Below, piece after piece: positions 49,721 through 62,450 of a DNA stretch of 64,000 nucleotides. The DNA comes from Orbilia blumenaviensis (lineage: Eukaryota; Ascomycota; Orbiliomycetes; Orbiliales; Orbiliaceae), in contig JAVHNS010000005.1 in assembly GCA_036872755.1 (NCBI GenBank), forward strand, positions 2,604,001-2,668,000, in the 5' to 3' direction. How positions within the stretch are numbered: the first letter of the stretch is position 1; every line of letters begins with the position of its first letter. The position numbers and the translations under genes are program-made. Under the pieces are notes generated by a model. It was given only the letters and a program-made list of their open reading frames with translations, was not told where the DNA came from and searched no databases.

Positions 49721-52700
49721 GAGACACATGTTTCCTAAAACAGAGAAGTTGCCACGTTCTAACTCTCGGGTAGCCATGTTACCAAGACCATAATAGACTG
49801 CTACTGGGTACGGGGTTTGCATTTTACGTTGTTTTGTTTTCAAAGGGTCGTTACCGCTGGCGATTCCGTTCACGTAAAGAAATCACCTCGAAGGCCGGTG
49901 GCATTTTGGGATCTGGATCAGAGTCTCGTTTGGTTGGTGGAGTCGGAGCAGCTCGTCCAAAGCCATGAAACAATATCGACGATTGGTGGATTCACGGAAC
50001 TGTCCTGTGTAAAATACTTTTTGAGTCGATCACTTGCTTCCGACTTAATTCTGAGCAATGATCTCCGAAACCAGGTCAAGTCACTAGCCGCAGAATCCGG
50101 CCCCGAAACGAGCGGATTTTCCTAGAAATTTTGAACATGTAGAGCAATGAATGAATGAACTCGACGGATAGTTGTCCATGTCAGTTGTTCCACAATTGCG
50201 CGCTTGGGTGCAGACTAATCCACACGAGTAAATAACAGCCCAGGTTGGTTTGTTCTCAGGTCGTGTTGCCGGCCAAGTCGGCGAGTGGTTCGCCTCGCCT
50301 ACATGAAAGCGGCCGTTAATGGGTCGGTATGTACATGCTCGATTATTAATTGGAGGCCGCGGGTTAACAGTAGCCGCAGGAGATGGAGCTTCGTGACTAT
50401 GATCTGCACCGACTGTTTCCAATTATCGGGCTTGAAAGGCTCGACACCTGGCTCAAACCACCAATAAATGATATATCACCGAAATCCGACCGTCGTAAGA
50501 ATGAATCCATCAACGACGAACATAATCCAAACCGAAATGTAATCGTTTATGAACGATATGGTTGAAGTAAAGCCTGGATTACATCTAAAAAATGCTCTGC
50601 GTATATGATCATCCGAAATAACGAGGCTTCCCGGACACAAAGATTGCTGAAACGCAGCCTCTATATGTGAAGTTTACTATTAGATATACAGTAAGTTGCC
50701 CATGATATTTGCCCATGATATTTGCGGTTAAAGTGAATCGATTCCGGCATGATAAGAGGTGGACCAACCAAAGGCACAGGCGATCGATCATCCACGAAGT
50801 TAGTTGCGGGGAGAAGTGGCGCGAGCCACCCACTTGAAAGCCTGTGGACTGGGATCTGTCCTTTTGAATTGCGGAAACGTAACTTGGTTTACGCTCCTTG
50901 CGATGAAAGACTTAATTGATGTCTATGTCGGCTTCCGCCCAAATCTAAGAAAAACGATAACTAAGCCTACGTAATTCTTTCGAAGACTCGCAAAATCTCA
51001 CTACGCATACATCGTACTGATCACTACAATAATCAAATATGGACAAGAAAAAAGACTAAATTAATGATCAAATATGACAAGAAGGTAGTCCAGTCTCGCT
51101 CACAGCTGCATAACGTTAGGGTATCCCTTCGTTTATGAGGCCGCTCGAAATCTGCTAAAGTCTAGCCGGTAGGCACTTCTTCAAAGGGTTTGTAATGCTA
51201 TAGTGGTTGGTATCGGAAACCAGCCTCCACGAAGTAGAACAGGAAGTGGCAATTAGTTCCAAGAGCACTACCACGTATACTCTCGCTATTTCGTAACTAA
51301 GGATTGAATATCACACTAGCTAGCTAGGTATTCAGATGAATGCTTACAAAATCCGGTAATTCTAAAAAGAATTAGTTCTCGCGCTGTCTTGCTCACGATA
51401 TATGCGCGTATCAGTTTTTGGTCGGCTAGTTACTTGTAGCTGAGTTTGCTAGGTGTGCTCGTTTGACGCCCTGTTTCCCCTCGATTAATTACGCAACCTT
51501 GTTCTCACCCAACCCCAACCCATATGTGCCCTTTGCGGGCATAATAGTTTAGTTTAGAACACTATCTTTAATACAATAGCCACGGTCACTCTTTTAGTTA
51601 TTTGTACAAGACTAGTCGTAACCAACTTATATGCGGTGTATAGGTTGGGTGACCTGGAGAGTCTGCGTGCGGTTTGGGCCCGTGTCCAAACTTTCGGTTC
51701 ACAGGGGGGTTAGGGTCGTATTGTGTCGGGAGCAGTGTTGGACTATGGGTTGACTGTTTAGCGCTGAAAGGAAGCGAATTTATAGAAAATTATTTTGTCA
51801 TCAACGATAGTTTGGTTGATCGTGTGAGCTCGAAGGTAGGCCGGTATCTAGCTGCAATATAACAGATTATGTTATTGATTTCAAATACCGACATTTCAAA
51901 TCAAATCATCAATGTCCAAAGTGTTAGTCTAAGTGTTCGTAACCAATTTAGTTGGGTAGGGCCAATTTTTCGATTGTAAGTACAGTTGGAACGAAAACTC
52001 TGCTCAGGAGGACTGTAGGGTAGATATAGTGTTTGTCAGATGCCCTTCGCGCCTCGAAGAAGTCTTAAATACCGGCTATTGAATCTGCCTTTCGTAGATG
52101 GTTTCGTGAAATAAACTCGTCAGCACCCGTAGCTAATCATCACTCAATCCTAATAATGACTGTGATCGATCTGTGTTCATTATTCACAGGGAATCCTTCT
52201 TCGATGTTAACTCATGGTTGGCTTGGAGAGAGGAGTTCGAGTTTGGCTTATAATCGCTGATTAGTTCTCAGGCATTGACTAGTTTTATCCCTAAACTAAA
52301 TTTGGACGACCCAGATCTGACGAGCAATGGGAAATTTTGAAATGGACAAGATCTTTAACTTGTTTGAATTTGGTGGTGTCGTGTCAAGTCGCATGGATCA
52401 TTTCACAAAAAACAATTCTTGTTAATGATAAAGCGGATTTCAAAATAAGCCCCATGGCAATTTACATGTGGCCATCTATCAAACTACGATATATCCTCAA
52501 CCGAACTCGATGTTAGAAGGAAAGGGGGGCCTGGGAGCATACTCATTCCGATCAACTTCAGGCTACAGTATAAGATTATTCGGTCGAAAGTAGTTATGCC
52601 ACCAACGCATTGCCAGCAAGTTTTCAAGCAACCTAGGGCGGACGCATTTAAGATTTAGATTAGAAAATCACGATGGATAGCATTCCAAAAGAAAGGGAGA

Positions 52701-53700
52701 TTCAATATCATAGTTACGAGGGGGAAATTCTGTTTCCAGACAAGCGGTGAAGCCAGAAGCCAGAAGCTAGTACGGGGTGGAGTGGGAGTTCGCAGTAACC
52801 ATTTCTACACGTGCATGAACTCCAACTACCGACCAGCCTTAACCGTATTACGAAAAGACTTCGTTTCGACGCGACCGAGAGAAAATGGCTTATAGCTGAT
52901 ATCTAAATATATTAATATTCACTGTTGACGTCTGAAGAGTATCTTAGTATATATTTCAGATAGATTACAATATTGATGATTTGAAAGAGACGATTGACGT
53001 GAGTCAACAATTTAGAAATTAGCAACAACTGGCCCAACGGTAGCGAAAAGGCGCAAGTCGATGCAGGCGGGAGGCGTTGTGGCAACCCGAACAACGAAAG
53101 TCGATTGGAACATCATATACATCATCATCATCATAAGATCAATATGAAAAATAATCCAGGACCATTACCTCGCGTGCGTCGGCACCAGCGGAAAAAATAT
53201 TGAAAGCGATGATATGAGAACGGCATTCGAAAAAAAAATATTACCTGGACCGAACAGCGAGAACCAACCCGGCAACAAATAGTACAGACCACCTAAAATG
53301 AATGCAGGCGAGGAAGAGCCAAAAACATGACAAAAACATGACGTGGCAAACCCGACGTGAATATGAATGCATTCGATGATGACTGGTTTAAATGTATATC
53401 ATTAAGCTTGAACGAAAAGGTACCAACGGCGAGAGAAACATGATAACGAAGAGGACTAGTTATTGTTTGAGAAATAAGACTTAACGGGTTTGCGTGATCA
53501 TGACAAAATCTCAGTTTTGTTGCGATACGAATATTGCATAGTAAGCGGTGCATTAAGAATATGAATGTTTTAGAAGTGGTGAACGATGGTTAAATCGGGA
53601 ACCGCTAGAGGTGTATAAGTATGTATGTATAAGCGTCGGAGATGTTAAGAAGCGTGGGGAAAATATGATCGGCGTGTGTAGTATAATAAATTGCATGAAC
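49721..53700. other. Gene-poor stretch
   Basis: Includes one LTR-like copy (51450-51703). The ORF at 49817-50125 (102 codons) has no recognised domain. From about 52.9 kb the composition drifts to A/T and then A/G towards the C-free tract. Nothing else identified. Confidence 0.5.
51450..51703 (+). repeat. Dispersed LTR-like element
   Basis: Starts GTGTGCTCGTTTGACGCCC and ends AAACTTTCGGTTCACAG; core CGTAACCAACTTATATGCGG and GGTTGGGTGACCTGGAGAG. Confidence 0.8.
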
Positions 53701-55199
53701 GTGGAAAAGATATGAAATGAAAATATTTATGTAAAGAAATTTAAATAAAATAGAATATATTTATAATATAGGAAAAGTAGATAAAATAAAATGTAAAAAA
53801 TAAAATATAGAAATGTGAAATGGAAAATGGAAAATAGTAAATGTAAAATGGAAAATAGAAAATAAGAAAAATAAGAAGAAGAAAAAAAAAGAAGGAGAAG
53901 AAATAAGGTATAAAAGAAAAATAAAATTGTAATAAAAAATGATGATTAAAATAAAAAAGTATAAAGAGATATATATGAGAAAGTGGAAAAGAAATAAAAA
54001 AAGAAATGTAAATATATTAGAGAAAAAAAAGAGGGAATAAAAATGAGGGGAAAGAAATAATAAGAGAAAATAATAAAATGATAAAATGGAAAATATGAAA
54101 AGTAAAAAAGATAAAGAAATTAAAAAAAAAAAAAAAAAATGAAAGTAAAAAAAATGAAAAAGATGAAAAAAAATAAATTTAAAAGAATTAGAAAAAAATG
54201 GAAAAAAGTGGAAAAAAGTAGAAAAAAGTGAAAAAAAATAAGAAAATAAGAAAAAAAAGAATTGTGAAATTGAAAGAAGGAGGGTAATGAAGAAAATGGA
54301 AAAAGTGAAAAAAAAATAAAGTAAAATAAGATAAAAAAAAAAGGATGAAATAAAAAGAATAAAGGTTAAAATGGAAAAAATAAAAAGAATTAAAGAAATA
54401 AAAAAGAGAATAAGGAAAAGAATTAAAAAAAATGATAAAATAAGAAAAATAATGAAGATAAAAAAAAGAGAATAAAAAAAATAAAAAAAGAATAAAAATA
54501 AATTAAAAGAAGGAAGAAAATAAATAAGAAAAATGAAATAAAATAAAAAAGGGGGGTGAAATGAAAGAAGGAAAGAATAAAATAAAATAAAAAAATGAAT
54601 AATTTAAGGAATAAAATAGAATGAATAGAATGGTTAGAAATAAAGAAAATATATAAATAAAATGGAATAAAAGAAAAAATATATAAGAAAAGAAAAATGG
54701 AATTGAATAAAAAAAAGAAAGTGGAAAAGAAAGGGAATAAAATAAAATAAGATAAAAAAAATAAAATAAAAAAAAAAAAAGATAGAATATAATATAAAAA
54801 GAAGATAATAATAATAAAAGAAAAAGTAAAATAAAATAAAAGGAAAAAATGAAATAAAAAGAGAAAGATAAAATAAAAAAAGAAGGGAGTAAAAAATAAA
54901 AAAAAAGAAGATAATAGAATAAAAAAAAGAAATATAATAAAATAAAAAAAAAATTAAATAAAAAAAAAGAAGAAAATAAAAAGAAAAAAAAATAAAATAA
55001 AAAAAAATAAAATAAAATAGAAAAAATATGGAAAGAAATAAAATAAAAAAAAATAAAAAAATAAAAGAAGGGAATAAAATAGAATAAAAAAAGGGAATTG
55101 AATTTAAAAAGAAAATAAAAAAAAAAGTAAGGAAATAGAAGATAAAGGAAAAAAAAAAAAGAAATGGAATAAAAAAAAATAAAAAAAATTTAATTTTAA
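53701..55199 (+). repeat. 1.5-kb purine-rich tract without a single C
   Basis: Reading all lines from 53701 to 55199, the + strand has no C; it is almost entirely A and G with scattered T (GAAAAT/AAATAA/AAAGAA words). The last C before it is at 53700 and the next at 55200. It directly precedes the mutated recombinase-helicase copy. It is not a simple tandem repeat of one unit. Confidence 0.95.
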
Positions 55200-55699
55200 C
55201 TACGGGTTATTCGTTGCGAGAACTAGGCACTGGTTCCAACCTTTGTTATATAAGCAAATTATAGTCTTGGCAAAAAAATCAGTATTGATTTCAACACTAA
55301 TTCTGTTATTAGATTAGGTAAAATAAGTGAAAAATTTTTAAAATCATAAACAGAAATTTAAGTGAAATGGAATTAGACACTGGTTTTGTTATTTAAATAA
55401 AAAATTTGAAAAATTTTATAAAAGGGGTAATCTCAATATTTAATTGTTTAAATATTTTTGATAGAAATTATATTTTTGATAGAAATCATATTTTTGATTA
55501 GATAAAATATACCGTACTGTAATTTATATTTATAATGGTGATTTTGACCTTTTAATTATTATCAGTAACTGATGAATTTTTTTATATTCTGTAGTGGAAA
55601 GTTTTGTTTTATAAAAAATATCAACATGTTTATACAACTGTCAATATAATCGAACACTATTACCGTAATCATAAATCAACAACAAATCGAATAAATTGA

Positions 55700-58600
55700 T
55701 AATAGTTAAAAAAAATATTACAAGATGTGGGTTTTTTTGATATATTTAGATTATTTAAATTGTTTAATCAAAAAATGGTATTTTTTTCTTAATTGTGGTT
55801 TAAAATCAGTACTGAATATGTTTGTAAAAGTGAAGGATGTTAATATAAAGGATATAGTTGTAAATGAGTTAAATTTTATTTATGTTGCTTTTATGGTGAA
55901 AAACGAATTGCGGGTCAATTTTATATTATTTAAAATTATTTTGATTTATATTAAGTTTAAATGGTTTGCGTGTAAGATGCTTTTTTGATTTAATGGTGAA
56001 TTAATTAAATTATAATTGTTAATTAAATAGTTGGTTTGAATGGTTTAATGGTTGTTGTTTTTAATTAATTTTTATAAGAATGGTTAAATGTAGTTATTGA
56101 ATTATTTATTGTTAGTTATGTTGAATGTTAATGGTTAGTAATTTGTGATTTTTTTGTATAAGATATTAGTTTTTGGGATAATAGAATTGGTTATTTTGTG
56201 TATGTGGTTGGTTTAGATTGATTAGAAATGGTTGTTGTTTTGTGAATTTTCGATTTTAAATATAATTTTGATGAGGGCGAATTGGTGTTATTTTGGTTTT
56301 GTAATTTAAGTTATATATGCATGGAAGTGATTAGACGGTCAATTGCGTATGGTGAATTTGTATAGTGGAAGTATTGAGCTTTTAATAATCATATTTTTTG
56401 TTTGTTAGTTAGCGTTGAAGTAGGTATGTTAAGTTTGAAATTACTTTGGTATATTTAAGTTAAATTTGTTAAAGAGTATTTTAATATTTGGGCTTAGTTT
56501 TTGTGTTACGTTTGCTGAATTAGAAATGGTTTTTTATTTAAAAATTGTATTGAACTATTGTTTATCTTAATTGCTGATCAAATTTTGTGGGTTGATAATT
56601 TGATTGAAAAATTGAATTATTGATTATATAAAAATAAATTTAATGATTTTGAATAGTTCTTGTGAAATTTAATTGAGGTTGTAATTTTTATGTGCGATGA
56701 TATAATAGTTAAGATGTATTTTGTTATGATTATAATTTTCATTAAAGAAGAATACAAGTTTAGTTTTTTGGAATGTGTATTGTTTTTTTTTAGTGTGTTT
56801 AAAAATTTTAAATTTTGTGGTTTGATTATGGTACCCAGTGAGGTTTTAATTTTTTTTAGTAAAATAATTTATTGTTGTTAATTGGTGGTTATTGGTTATT
56901 TTTGGTTAATTTACTTTGATGATAAAATGGTGTTGGAAGAGTTGAAAAAATTTTGAGAGAATTATATGCAAAATTATATTAGAATGTTGTTGGGTGAATT
57001 GCAAAGTTAACGAGTTTTGGTTATGCATATCAACAAAAATGAATTTTTTATGCTAATTATGTATTGGATGGATGATAGTGTGATTATGTATTGGGATATA
57101 AAATTGGATATTAATAGATTGGAAGGTTTTGTTAGATTTTTAATTGAAAAAGTGATCAAAGTTTGGAATTGATTGGTGTTTAATATAATTGTTTTTAATT
57201 TTAATTTTAAGGATTATGTAATGGTGTTTGAGAATATGATAGATAGAAGTGCGGTTTATAGTGGTTTGATTGATGTGCGCGGTTAGGTGATGGAAATTAG
57301 AAATTAATTTTTGGAAGTTTTTTTTGTGAAATTGTGTGATCCAAATTTTAGTGGAGAGGAAAATTTTGAAAATATTTTTACAATGGCTTGGTTTATTTTG
57401 TATGAGGAGATGGTTGAGGAATTTTTGGGTTTGATATTGTTTTTGGTTTATATTTGTGTTGGTTAATTAGTTTGTGGTATAGAGATTTTAAGTATTTGTT
57501 ATTTGAATATTTAAAACTTTTGTAATTTGTTTGTTTATGAAGGTATTATTTTGATTAGCATTTACTATTATAAAAGTCAAAATATAACTCAATAATAAAG
57601 GTGAGATTTTAAAAATTCTGCAATATAAACTTAGTTTGTAAAGTTAATCAACCATAAATATGTACATTGTAGTTTGCTCCCGTAGCTAAGTTAAATGGTA
57701 GTTAATTATTTAGTTTTTATTGTACCAATCCAATATCTTGCTTTTTGGTCGGTGTTAAGCGTTCAAAATCCATAAATATTATAAAAAAAAATAACAACCA
57801 AAGTTAGTTAAGTTTTATTTTTAACATACTTATGGGCAAAATAGAAAGATAAATAGCATAGTTTAGAATTAAACAATCTACTACACAAAAAAACTGTAAA
57901 ACACGATTTGTTTGAGTTATTTTTTCAGAGTTGGTGATAAATAAATATATTTATTGCCAATTATTTATTTAAAACCTACAACAAGGCTATAGATCTTGAA
58001 AATAACAAATTTAATAACAAGGATGAAACATTAAATTTTGAAACATTAAATCTTTGGGATTAGTTTGTTTTTTATTTAACCAAAGTGGTTCAAAACCGTT
58101 ATGGTATACGGTTAAATATAGGTTATACCAAAAGCAAAAAATCATTGGTAGAGTACGTTAAAACTTGTAAAACCTAGTAAAAATGGTTAAAAATTAATTA
58201 ACACCACTAACTATTGTTTATTAACAAAATCTTTATTTTGGATATTGATTCCAAACATATTCGGAGTAATTCAATTTCTTTAATAAACAACCAATTTAAA
58301 AAATCACTTAAAATTGTATCCATTTAGTTTTGTTGGATTATGGACACAATTGATAAAGTTTTATGCTGTTTGTTTAAAATTAAAATTCCTAAATATTGAT
58401 GTTTTGAGTAGAGGGAGGTATTGGAGTATATTATTATGGGAACAGCTTAGATTCTAGCAATCTTGCTAACCGGTGGAGGTAAATTATTACTCTTCCAGTT
58501 GTTAATTTGTTTGATAGGTGTAAGGTATATGGTTGTTATAATTTTATTTAAAGCGTTGTAGGATGATATTATTAAAAAGATGATAGAGTTGGGAATTCCA

Positions 58601-60175
58601 AATTGTTGTTGGGATAGTGTTAGTGAAAATCAATTAATGCTTAATTTAATTTTTGTTAGTTTGGAATATATTTAAAATTTTAGTTTTTATGTTTTTTTGT
58701 AGAGGTTGTAAGTGGAATAGTTTTTTGATTGAATAGTTTTAGATGAGTGTTATCTTGTTTTGATAGATGATGTTAGTTATTGATTTGTGTTTTTGGATTT
58801 GAATTAATTGTGTATTTATAATGTTTAAATTGTATGTTTGATTGTTATTTTATTAGTGTTTGAAGAGTTGCGGTTTTATTAGTTGATGAGTTTTGAAAAA
58901 ATTGCATTTAGAATTATTTGAGTGTTTATTATTTGGTTTGAATTTAAAATTTAATGTGTAGTTGGAGTTAGTTATGAAAATAGTTAAAAGATTGTATATA
59001 ACTTGTTATATGGGTGGAGTAAAGATAATAAGTTTAAATGTAAATGGGCGGTTTGTTTTGTTAATTCTAAAAAATTGGTTGAGTAGTTTAGTGTGAAATT
59101 TAAGGTTTTGTGTTATTATGTGGATATGAATAATAAAATTGAAGTGTTTGATAAATGGTGTTTAGTGAAAAAATTGTTTGAGGAAGTTGTTATAGTAATT
59201 GTAGTTTTGTATTAAGGTATTGATTTTAGTAATATAGATTTGGTAATTATGTTGGAATTACCTAGCTTGATTTATTATTTTATTTAAGTTATGGGTAGGG
59301 GTGGTAGGGATGGTAGTATTGCTTTTGTTGTGATTGTAGTTTTTAGTAATTGGTGATTAAAGTTTTTTTTTGAAGTAGTTATTTTTGAAGCGTTTATGGA
59401 GGAGTTTTTGGTTATTTGGAATTGCAGATAGTTGGTGTTGAGTTGTGGTATGGATAATATGATTAAATCTTGTAATTGTGATGATTTTGATTAAATTAGT
59501 TGTGATAATTGTGTTAGATTTGTTGGTTATATTAAAAAAATTTTTTTGTGGTTTATAAAAAGTTTATTATTTGTTGAAATAAATAGTTTGCTTATTGTGA
59601 TAAGGATTGAGTATAAGATTGTTGTGAATTAAGAAATTTTGATTTTAGAATTGGTTGTTTAAATTTAGTTTTATTGTGGTGAAGAACAAGTGCGTTTATA
59701 AATAATAGTTAAGTAAAATTGGTTGGATGGATTAAAAATTGGTATGTTAGTGTTTTTGTGAATATGTTTTATGTGTTATTTAGATATGTTTTTGTTAGGA
59801 TAGTTTATTGTGATATAGTAAATGTATTTTTTTTATGATTGTTTTTAAAAATGGTAGGTTAATGATTTGAGAATAAAGTTGAGGAATGGTGGTTTTTGTT
59901 ATTGTTGTTTTTTATTAGATTGGATTTGTGGGAGAGTAGAGGTTAGAATTTTTTGTAGTGAAAAATATAAATATGCGGTAGTATTGTTTTGTTGGATTAT
60001 TTTTTATTTAAGTAAATATTGTGTATTGATTTTTGCGGTGGTTTGGGTTAAGGATTTTAGGGAGTTTATGGATTGGTGTGGTGAAAGTTATATTTTTGAA
60101 GGAATGCGTAGTTGTAATGTTGTTTGGTTTATAGTAAATATAATGGATGTGTATGTATTGATAAGAATGATTTAG
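55700..60175 (+). pseudogene. Hypermutated copy of the recombinase-helicase fusion
   Basis: One frame runs from at least 57086 to the stop at 60175 with many TAG/TAA/TGA but no frameshift that I can detect. Anchors in this frame: TYR-core start at 57473, where the catalytic Arg codon reads TGT in a CGIEILSI context; the H position reads TAT at 58073 and the catalytic Tyr codon is at 58100, keeping the x8 spacing (YLTKVVQNRYGI); P-loop TGGGK at 58469-58483; motif VI GRGGRDGS at 59294-59317; CDNC at 59501-59512; and a CYCC cluster with a final SYIFEGMRSCNVVW tail ending at 60175. Substitutions are the C-to-T type on the coding strand, with some G-to-A at 57.55-58.4 kb. The 5' part (55.7-57.0 kb) is too decayed to place zinc fingers. 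Recombinase and helicase are in one ORF without the intron region of the intact gene. Confidence 0.85.
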
Positions 60176-60463
60176 TGTTTGATTAGTAGTTAGAATGTTT
60201 TAATTTTTTTTTAATTTAAGTTTTCATTTTATTTAAAATAATTTTTTTTTATTAATATTGATATTTAGTTTATTATTTATTGTGTATTAAAATGTAATAA
60301 TTTTATAGTTATTTAATTGTTTGATTTTTTTAATTTTTGTTTAGAATGTGAAAGTGTGTGTAATTATACTAGCTTAGATTTTGTGTTATTTTTTTAAAAA
60401 TTATTTTAAGTGAAATAAAAGTTGTATTGTTAGTATTGTTTTAATTATGTTTTTAAACTAATA

Positions 60464-60770
60464 TAAAAAGTTTTTTGATAATTGTTATTTGGTTATCGAT
60501 ATAGACGCCTTGTGTGTATTGTTTGGTTATTGAATTGGTATAAAAAGTTTTTTGATAACTGCTGTTTTAGTTATTGGTATGAATGTTTTATGTGTACTGT
60601 TTGATTATTGAACTGGTATAAAAAGTTTTTTGATAATTGTTGTTTTAGTTACTGGTACGAACGCTTTGTGTGTATTGTTTGATTATTAAACTGGCACAAA
60701 AAGCTTTTTGATAATCGCTGTTCTGGTTATTGGTATAGATGTTTTTTGTGTACTATTTGGTGAATTTGTT
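60464..60770 (+). repeat. 77-bp tandem repeat, 4 units
   Basis: Each unit begins TATAAAAAGTTTTTTGATAA and ends TTGATTATTGAACTGG or a variant. Unit starts fall near 60462, 60539, 60616 and 60693. It starts about 290 bp after the end of the mutated fusion gene. Confidence 0.85.
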
Positions 60771-60860
60771 TTAACTTCGCTGTTGTGCAGCTATTAGACC
60801 TATTTGTTACGTTAAGGCGTAGGTTTTTTAGGTGAGGACGCCGTAGCACCCCAATCTTAA
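60768..60860 (+). repeat. Direct repeat copy, C-depleted form
   Basis: GGTGAATTTGTTTTAACTTC onward matches 61646-61745. Differences are transitions, with T here where the other copy keeps C. Confidence 0.75.
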
Positions 60861-61645
60861 AAAAAATTAATATTTCTAAAAGAAGATTATGCTGGATATA
60901 AACTAATTAATTCTAAACTTGTTATCTTATAAACTATTAAATTCGAAAACGTTATAAATGTAATGCTGGTACAAACAGCCCGCAAATAACAAATACAATT
61001 CACATTAGCGGAACCTTAAACCGAAGTTTTCACCGACTCTATTAGTATACAAACCCAACCACTAATATACGTTCTACTAAATTAAAATATATTAAATACT
61101 TTAACAGATCTATCCTGGTAATTTTATTATTATTTGATTATAACACTTGGTTTATAGTAATTTAAAATAAATCTTTAAAAATCACAGTTCTGATTTTTAT
61201 TTAAAAAAATTAATATTGGATGCATCCTAACCTAAAAATTAAAATCCCAAATATTCATATTATTCAATTATTACTACCCCAACTACAGCAAAACAAAAAA
61301 CCATCAAAAAAAAAATTTAAATAAATAAATAAAACATTTAATAATCACCATGCTGATTATCAGTACAAACACCCGCTTTACACAAAAAATAGTCAACAAT
61401 TTTTATAATACCAATTCGTTTGAAATCTTAAATTTCGGAGATATAAAATATTAACACATTTATTTCATAAATTAAATCAAACATTACAAATAAACAAATT
61501 TATTATCAAAACTTGTATCAACTTTATAACATAATCTAAAAATACAACAACCAACATCTTCTTAGCTCCTCTCCCGCAAAAAGCTTCGCATATCAAAAAC
61601 TAACCAATACAAATATAGGAATTACAATCTATATATCAATTATTT

Positions 61646-61745
61646 GGTGAACCTATTTTAACTTCACTACTTAACAACTACTAAACCCACTCACCGCATT
61701 AAAACACAAATTCATCAAAAAAAAAACCCTACCACAACTTATAAC
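61646..61745 (+). repeat. Direct repeat copy, G-depleted form
   Basis: GGTGAACCTATTTTAACTTC onward corresponds to 60768-60860; here G positions have become A. The two copies were mutated on opposite strands. Confidence 0.75.
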
Positions 61746-62111
61746 ACCCCAATACATTACAAAATTAATAAATTTCAACCAATCTACAAACTATCAATTT
61801 ATTTACATCCACTTCAAAAAATTACATTCTCTAAACTAACCTATCTATCCACATAAAACACAATTAACTTTTTACTCAAATATTTCTCAACCAAATTCAA
61901 CATTTATTACGTTTTACAACATAATATCAGTTTAGAAAATTGAAAATTGATCAATCAAGCAGGATTACAGCGACCATTTCAACTAATTTTTTTTTTCTCT
62001 CTCTTTCCTTTTTTCCTTTCACCAATTGGTTGAGACAGCCAGCAACCAAAAAATCTAAAAAAAAAAGTTTTTTTTTAATTTTTAAAATCTTTAAAAACCC
62101 TCAATTTTTAA

Positions 62112-62450
62112 TAACACTAATTCTATTGCATACTATTACAACCCCATTTACTTATTAAAGCACACAAAACACTAATTCTATTGCATATTATTACAACCCT
62201 ACTTATTTGTTAGAGCGCGCGAAACGTTGATTTTGTTACATATTATTACAACTTCGTCTGCTTATTAAAACATACAAAACACTAATTTTGTTGCATACTA
62301 TTGCAACCCCACCTACTTATTAAAACATACAAAACACTAATTCTATTACATACTATTACAACCCCACTTACTTATTAAAACATACAAAACACTGATTCTA
62401 TTACATACTATTACAACCCTGCTTGCTTATTAAAACACACAAAATACAAA
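62112..62450 (+). repeat. 57-bp tandem repeat, 6 units
   Basis: Units of the form ACACTAATTCTATTGCATAC, then TATTACAACCCC and TTATTAAAACATACAAA, differing almost only by C/T and G/A transitions. The third unit (about 62223-62280) keeps more G and CpG (GAGCGCGCGAAACG). Confidence 0.85.
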
